Of a DNA stretch of 64,000 nt, positions 59,253 to 64,000 are shown in pieces; the stretch's first letter is position 1; each line of letters begins with the position of its first letter. The stretch spans positions 1,302,001 through 1,366,000 of the forward strand of contig JALDQW010000001.1 of assembly GCA_031316255.1 (NCBI GenBank), written 5' to 3'. The notes below the pieces were generated by a model, which searched no databases, was not told the origin of the DNA, and worked only from the letters and a program-made list of their open reading frames with translations. The DNA comes from Nitrosomonas sp. Its GTDB lineage: Bacteria; Pseudomonadota; Gammaproteobacteria; Burkholderiales; Nitrosomonadaceae. The position numbers and the translations under genes were made by a program.

Positions 59253-59304
59253 CGACGAAGTTGGATTGAATTTATGCATACGCGTTAAATCAGCAATTTA
59301 AACA

Positions 59305-60051
59305 ATGGCAAAATTGACAAAAAAAAGATTGTGCAACAATCCTGAAGTGATCATCAGTGAACAAGAAGGTATACGTGCCTTGCATTTAAACGGCACGATG
59401 GTGCAAAGCGCAATGCGGATTTCGGCGCCTAATGCACTGGAGTTGGTATATACGCAGTGTATGATGGGATTTTTATTGTTTCACCCCAAACCCGAGAAGA
59501 TATTAATGATCGGCCTGGGCGGCGGATCCCTGGCCAAGTTTATCTATCATCATATGACGGACACTTGGATAACAACCATCGAAAACAACCCACAGGTGAT
59601 TACCGCAGCATTTCAGTTTTTTGAATTGCCGGATGAAAATGAACGTTTTGAAATCATTACAGCTGAAGGTAATCAATATATTGCCGAGCATCCGGAGACA
59701 GCTGACATTATCATGGTTGACGGTTTTGATGATGACTATCAGGCCCCATCCTTGTGCAGTCAGGAATTTTACGCAGCAACATGTCGTGCTTTAAATAGAA
59801 ACGGCATTCTGGTGGTAAATTTGCTCAGTCGCGACAAACAGCTTAAAACCTACTTGCAGCGGATTGGGCATAGTTTTAGCGGTCATATTTTAGCCATGAT
59901 GGCGGAAATCAAAGGGAATCTAATTGTTTTTGCGTTTAAGAACAACCCTGGAAAACATTCCTGGAAATCCATCAAAAAAAATGCACTCAAACTGGAAGAA
60001 CAGTTTCCCTTACCTTTTTCAGAATTTATAACAAAATTACAGAGATACTAG
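59305..60051 (+). CDS. Spermidine synthase-like methyltransferase-fold protein
   Basis: A 248-residue protein of the polyamine aminopropyltransferase/SAM-fold superfamily. The nucleotide loop is ILMIGLGGGSLAKFIYHH and the acidic loop IIMVDGFDDDYQAPS. The N-terminal tetramerisation strand typical of true SpeE is shortened, and the canonical aminopropyl-site motif YDVIIVDSxDP is changed, so polyamine synthesis is uncertain. No speD is adjacent. Confidence 0.8.
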   Translation: MAKLTKKRLCNNPEVIISEQEGIRALHLNGTMVQSAMRISAPNALELVYTQCMMGFLLFHPKPEKILMIGLGGGSLAKFIYHHMTDTWITTIENNPQVITAAFQFFELPDENERFEIITAEGNQYIAEHPETADIIMVDGFDDDYQAPSLCSQEFYAATCRALNRNGILVVNLLSRDKQLKTYLQRIGHSFSGHILAMMAEIKGNLIVFAFKNNPGKHSWKSIKKNALKLEEQFPLPFSEFITKLQRY

Positions 60052-60232
60052 AGGCTAACATATTTCTAGTCTGCTCGTTTTTTGTTTGATTCTCCCCTGT
60101 GTTGCATTCTTCGCTCAAACTTTTGAATTGGTTTTTAAAAGCGAGCATATCGATTTAGTATCTGATACTGTATTGCAAGTTGATAGTATGATAAAGTGCG
60201 TTCTAGAATTATTTTGAACGACGAGAAAAATT

Positions 60233-60433
60233 ATGGATTATAGCTACGAATCTGATCATACTAAATTTATGCGTGAGTTTCTGGAAAAGAATCCGCAACT
60301 TCAACAAAAACGCCTGGATGCCAGAAGTGTTTGGTGGGACAAGTCTCTCAACAAGGAAGAGCAAAAACGGTTTAAAGAATCGACTGTGGCGCACAAACCA
60401 TATGCTTATTTTGGCGCGCAGAACGATGACTAA
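60233..60433 (+). CDS. DUF3460 family protein
   Basis: A 66-residue protein, DYSYESDHTKFMREFLEKNP then LDARSVWWDKSLNKEEQKRF, matching DUF3460, a small family largely confined to betaproteobacteria. It is soluble with no signal or membrane segment. Function is unknown. It is followed by two hairpins, one a good terminator. Confidence 0.88.
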   Translation: MDYSYESDHTKFMREFLEKNPQLQQKRLDARSVWWDKSLNKEEQKRFKESTVAHKPYAYFGAQNDD

Positions 60434-60492
60434 CGTGCATTATTAACTTGATCAGTTTGCCGTTTGCATTAAACGGCAATTCAATTAATCTG

Positions 60493-60526
60493 AAAGCCGG
60501 TTTTTTGACTAAATAGCCGGCTTTTT
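60493..60526 (+). terminator. Rho-independent terminator after the DUF3460 gene
   Basis: AAAGCCGG pairs with CCGGCTTT around an 18-base loop and is followed by TTT. A second perfect hairpin just before it (TTGCCGTTT with AAACGGCAA, 60457-60479) lacks a T run. Together they separate DUF3460 from the mnmG operon. Confidence 0.65.
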
Positions 60527-60567
60527 AATTTATCCGGACTGGAGATTTTCAACTCACACACTAAAAT

Positions 60568-60583
60568 TGTTTCACGTGAAACA
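60568..60583. promoter_or_regulatory. parS: parS site (ParB-binding centromere)
   Basis: TGTTTCACGTGAAACA is the exact 16-base bacterial parS consensus palindrome. It lies 53 bases upstream of mnmG in the mnmG-rsmG-parA-parB region, the usual origin-proximal location. ParB loading here would direct chromosome segregation together with ParA. Confidence 0.95.
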
Positions 60584-60635
60584 TACCGGCTCGAATATAT
60601 TAAAACGGAAATCACTTTACGGTATATCTGGTTGA

Positions 60636-62531
60636 ATGAACGAACGAAATTTTGACATTATTGTTGTTGGTGGTGGCCATGCAGGGACAGAGGCCGCGCT
60701 GGCAGCTGCGCGCATGGGATGCAAAACGCTTTTACTTACGCATAATATCGAAACAATAGGGCAAATGTCGTGCAATCCATCAATTGGCGGAATCGGCAAA
60801 AGTCACCTGGTCAGGGAAGTTGACGCATTAGGTGGAGTAATGGGTCTTGCGACAGATGAGGCTGGTATTCAGTTTCGCGTGCTCAATTCAAGCAAGGGTC
60901 CAGCGGTGCGCGCAACACGCGCACAGGCAGATCGAGTTTTATACCGACAGGCCATACGTAAAAGAATAGAAAATCAAGCTAATCTCTGGGTAATACAACA
61001 GGCTGTCGATGATTTGATTCTTGAAAATGATCGGGTAAGCGGTGTTGTGACGCAACTTGGTATTAAGTATTATGCGCATGGTGTTGTTTTGACGGTTGGT
61101 ACCTTTTTGGCCGGACTGGCGCATATCGGTAAAACAAATTTCAAAGCAGGAAGAGCGGGCGATCCGCCTGCAACTACGCTAGCGCACCGCTTGAACGGCA
61201 TGAATCTCCCGGTTGGAAGGCTGAAAACCGGAACGCCGCCACGTATTGATGGCCGTAGCCTCGATTACACAAAGTTGAAGGAACAACCCGGTGATTCGCC
61301 CACGCCCACAGTTTCATTTATGAGCCATACGGTCAAACACCCGCAGCAGGTGTCGTGCTGGATTACAAATACAAATACAAATACGCATGAAATTATACAT
61401 GAAGGGCTTTCCGAGTCGCCATTATATACCGGTAAAATTAAAGGTGTAGGTCCCCGATACTGTCCATCGATCGAAGACAAAGTAGTACGGTTCTCTTCCA
61501 GGGAAAGTCATTCCATTTTCCTTGAACCCGAAGGTCTCGATACACATGAAATCTATCCAAACGGTATTTCTACAAGCCTGCCCTATGACTACCAAGTCAG
61601 AATGATTCATTCAATCGCCGGTCTTGAGAAAGCACACGTTACTCGACCCGGTTATGCGATTGAATATAATTATTTCGATCCAAGAAACCTGAAGCGCTCG
61701 CTGGAAACCAAAACGATAAGCGGTTTGTTTTTTGCCGGACAGATTAATGGCACCACCGGTTATGAAGAGGCCGCCGCGCAGGGCTTACTGGCAGGAATTA
61801 ATGCTGCATTGAGCGCGAAACAGAAAGAAAGCTGGTGCCCACAAAGAAATGAAGCGTATATCGGTGTTCTTGTTGACGACCTTATTACATCCGGTGTAAC
61901 GGAGCCCTACCGGATGTTTACCAGCCGCGCAGAATACCGTCTGCAATTACGCGAAGACAATGCAGATCAACGTTTGACTGAAATCGGCAGAAAACTGGGA
62001 CTGATCGATGATGAAAGATGGGAAACGTATGTTCTGAAACGAGAAGCCATAGAAAAAGAGCAAGTACGGCTTGACAGTATTCGCATTTTTCCAGACACAA
62101 TTCCTGAAAATCAATTAATACCAGTCTTGGGTAAAGCGATTGAACATGAATATACACTGACAGAACTGCTAAGACGGCCAAATGTCACTTATACCAATCT
62201 GATGTCGCTACCCGGACTGGCGCCGAAGGGGGTTGCGCCGCAGGTTGCCGAGCAAGTTGAAATTCAGACCAAATATCAAGGCTATATCAAGCGCCAGCAA
62301 GAGGAAATTAGCCGGCAATTGCAATACGAAACAACAGCATTACCTGCAGATATTGATTATTTCCAAGTTAAGGGGCTGTCGAATGAAGTACAGCAAAAAT
62401 TAAATCAGCACAAACCAGAAACAATCGGTCAAGCCAGCAGAATATCAGGGGTTACGCCCGCTGCAATTTCCTTGCTGCTAGTGCACCTTAAACGTGGATT
62501 TAATGTCTCAAGCAAAAAACAACGTGCATGA
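60636..62531 (+). CDS. mnmG: tRNA uridine-5-carboxymethylaminomethyl modification enzyme MnmG (GidA)
   Basis: A 631-residue FAD enzyme that, with MnmE, modifies the wobble uridine of certain tRNAs. FAD loop [93 protein letters not shown] are all family blocks. Length and order are normal. It overlaps rsmG by 4 bases (ATGA). It starts 53 bases after the parS site. Confidence 0.98.
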   Translation: MNERNFDIIVVGGGHAGTEAALAAARMGCKTLLLTHNIETIGQMSCNPSIGGIGKSHLVREVDALGGVMGLATDEAGIQFRVLNSSKGPAVRATRAQADRVLYRQAIRKRIENQANLWVIQQAVDDLILENDRVSGVVTQLGIKYYAHGVVLTVGTFLAGLAHIGKTNFKAGRAGDPPATTLAHRLNGMNLPVGRLKTGTPPRIDGRSLDYTKLKEQPGDSPTPTVSFMSHTVKHPQQVSCWITNTNTNTHEIIHEGLSESPLYTGKIKGVGPRYCPSIEDKVVRFSSRESHSIFLEPEGLDTHEIYPNGISTSLPYDYQVRMIHSIAGLEKAHVTRPGYAIEYNYFDPRNLKRSLETKTISGLFFAGQINGTTGYEEAAAQGLLAGINAALSAKQKESWCPQRNEAYIGVLVDDLITSGVTEPYRMFTSRAEYRLQLREDNADQRLTEIGRKLGLIDDERWETYVLKREAIEKEQVRLDSIRIFPDTIPENQLIPVLGKAIEHEYTLTELLRRPNVTYTNLMSLPGLAPKGVAPQVAEQVEIQTKYQGYIKRQQEEISRQLQYETTALPADIDYFQVKGLSNEVQQKLNQHKPETIGQASRISGVTPAAISLLLVHLKRGFNVSSKKQRA

Positions 62532-63196
62532 ATTTGTCCGAACAAGTAGAACAGAGCTTGTTTGCTTTAAAAAATCCTGCGCTCATGCATGATTTGCTGG
62601 CTCAGGAGCAAATCATTCAGTATCTTATGCTGATAGAAAAATGGAACAAACGGTATAATCTAACGGCAATCAAGACAGTCGAAGATATGCTGCACCAGCA
62701 TATTATGGATAGTCTTTCTGTTATTAATCATCTCTACGGTCCGGTGATCGTAGATGTCGGTACAGGTGCAGGGTTGCCTGGAATACCCATCGCTATTGCA
62801 CGGCCAGACTGGCAGGTGATATTGATTGAAAGTAATCAAAAAAAGACGGCTTTTTTACAGCAAGTTAAGATTGAACTTAAACTTGATAACATAGCAATCA
62901 TGCCACAACGTATTGAAAACACGTCAATTAAAGTAAATATTGACACAATTGTTTGCAGGGCCTATGCAAGTCTGGGCACTTTTATACAATCGACGCGGCA
63001 TTTGATTTCATCGCAGAATAATCAATGCCGATGGATCGCAATGAAAAGCAATTGTGCAGTGCAAGAACTTACTGAGGTTACAACTCCCTTTTTTGTTGAA
63101 AACACTGTGCCGCTAATTGTTCCGGGTCTTTCTGCAAAGCGGGAGTTGATAATCATCCGGCAATCGACAAAACCTGTCGCAGAAGATCAGGAGTGA
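62528..63196 (+). CDS. rsmG: 16S rRNA (guanine-527 N7)-methyltransferase RsmG (GidB)
   Basis: A 222-residue SAM methyltransferase for G527 of 16S rRNA. The block [20 protein letters not shown], then HIMDSLSV, and the SAM loop [16 protein letters not shown] match the family; [13 protein letters not shown] is the conserved late block. It overlaps mnmG upstream and parA downstream by 4 bases each, so the three are coupled. Normal length. Confidence 0.97.
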   Translation: MNLSEQVEQSLFALKNPALMHDLLAQEQIIQYLMLIEKWNKRYNLTAIKTVEDMLHQHIMDSLSVINHLYGPVIVDVGTGAGLPGIPIAIARPDWQVILIESNQKKTAFLQQVKIELKLDNIAIMPQRIENTSIKVNIDTIVCRAYASLGTFIQSTRHLISSQNNQCRWIAMKSNCAVQELTEVTTPFFVENTVPLIVPGLSAKRELIIIRQSTKPVAEDQE

Positions 63197-63960
63197 CAGA
63201 CTTGACAAAAATTCTGGCAATTACCAATCAAAAAGGTGGTGTGGGTAAAACAACGACAAGCGTTAATCTGGCCGCAAGCCTCGCTGCGGCCGGTAGGAAA
63301 GTTTTATTGATCGACCTTGATCCACAAGCAAATGCAACAATGGGCAGCGGAACCAATAAACAGACTGTGCGACAAACTGTGTACCAGGTTTTGCTCAATG
63401 AAATAGAGATCAGCTCTGTCCGCATTAAAAATTTACAAACCAAATACGATCTGATTCCTTCAAACCGCGATTTGGCGGGTGCTGAAGTTGAAATGGTAAC
63501 GTTTCCCAAAAGAGAAATGCGGTTAAAATCGGCGCTATCCCAAATAGAAGAAGAATACCATTTCATCATTATAGATTGCCCGCCGGCACTCAATCTTTTG
63601 ACGCTCAATGGGTTATGTACTGCGCATGCAGTCATGATTCCAATGCAGTGTGAGTATTATGCGCTGGAAGGACTGAGCGACTTGGTCAATACAATAAAAA
63701 AAGTACGAGCGAATTTTAATCCGAGGCTTCGTATTGAAGGATTGTTACGCACCATGTTTGATCCAAGAAATATTCTTGCACAACAGGTTTCTGATCAATT
63801 GCAGCAACATTTTGGCAGCAAAGTCTATCGTACCGTTATTCCAAGAAATATACGATTGGCCGAAGCGCCGGGCTTTGGTATTCCTGTGCTCTATCACGAC
63901 AGACAATCAAAAGGCGCTAAGGCATATCTCGAACTGGCAAATGAAGTGCTCAATGTTTGA
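63193..63960 (+). CDS. parA: Chromosome partitioning ATPase ParA (Soj)
   Basis: A 255-residue Walker-type ATPase. The deviant Walker A is KGGVGKTT (residues 14-21), Walker A' VLLIDLDPQANATMG and Walker B FIIIDCPPALNLLTL. It works with ParB bound at parS to move replicated origins apart. The start is GTG 63193, overlapping the rsmG stop (GTGA). A short linker and the ATG of parB follow. Confidence 0.97.
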   Translation: MTDLTKILAITNQKGGVGKTTTSVNLAASLAAAGRKVLLIDLDPQANATMGSGTNKQTVRQTVYQVLLNEIEISSVRIKNLQTKYDLIPSNRDLAGAEVEMVTFPKREMRLKSALSQIEEEYHFIIIDCPPALNLLTLNGLCTAHAVMIPMQCEYYALEGLSDLVNTIKKVRANFNPRLRIEGLLRTMFDPRNILAQQVSDQLQQHFGSKVYRTVIPRNIRLAEAPGFGIPVLYHDRQSKGAKAYLELANEVLNV

Positions 63961-63993
63961 TTGACCAGAAACAGACTATGTAAGGAAAAAACT

Positions 63994-64000
63994 ATGGCAA
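63994..64000 (+). CDS. parB: First codons of the next gene, probably parB (runs out of window)
   Basis: An ATG at 63994 with AAGGAAAA about 5 bases before it starts a frame (ATG GCA A..) that continues past the window end. The position after parA and the perfect parS upstream of mnmG suggest parB. The protein itself cannot be checked. Confidence 0.5.

Overview
The window looks like the chromosome of a betaproteobacterium, most likely an ammonia oxidiser of the Nitrosomonadaceae (Nitrosomonas-like). This is an inference from gene content: a cytochrome P460 gene, a small DUF3460 protein, an AscD/RfbI-type ferredoxin reductase, an FNR regulator next to a HemN-like gene, a hemC-hemD-hemY cluster, a perfect ParB-binding site before mnmG-rsmG-parA, and moderate GC. 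No rRNA or ammonia monooxygenase gene is present to prove it.

1-4413 (+) is a tight periplasmic redox operon: the 3' part of a YVTN beta-propeller protein with paired C-terminal beta domains, a Sco-type copper protein, a cytochrome c fused to an ABC-type periplasmic binding domain, and a large secreted protein of unknown function. 4414-10019 is an accessory scrap heap: a complete IS21-type element (IS21-A, istA frameshifted), abutting a second IS21-type element (IS21-B copy 1) that has lost its left end, abutting an inverted left-end fragment of another IS21-B copy. That fragment interrupts a tyrosine recombinase whose last 43 codons end 13 bases from a CAU-anticodon tRNA. The site is therefore probably an old genomic island at a tRNA. 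rpoD follows the tRNA.

12302-13005 holds a decayed IS110-type remnant. 13006-23617 (all minus) is a glucan/trehalose locus, transcribed glk, glgP, a DUF5752-like gene, treT-like glycosyltransferase, treZ, treY; the last four overlap one another. It would link alpha-glucan breakdown to two routes to trehalose.

23983-27954 carries stress and regulatory genes: cytochrome P460 divergent from a TetR gene across a clear palindromic operator, an AhpD-like protein and a second TetR gene that share another operator motif, a DUF502 membrane protein and a quinone reductase-like flavoprotein. 28163-34286 is gltB-gltD (ammonia assimilation). Then come hsp20, a PD40 beta-propeller protein and corA.

37578-42374 is a second mobile region: an IS427-group IS5 element with CTAG target duplication, a small lipoprotein cytochrome c, a decayed integrase-type transposase, and two identical tandem copies of an IS5-like element. 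42402-44771 holds fnr and a HemN-like radical SAM gene, with a perfect FNR box between them, followed by a MITE-like inverted-repeat element.

45105-64000 is conserved core: an SDR-like protein, ferredoxin reductase, hemY/hemD/hemC, ppc, an M16-like protein, rsmD-coaD-ferredoxin, tsaD, rpsU-yqeY (without dnaG), a rhodanese, an RluF-like pseudouridine synthase, a spermidine synthase-like protein, DUF3460, parS, mnmG-rsmG-parA and the first bases of parB. The end of the window is probably close to the replication origin.
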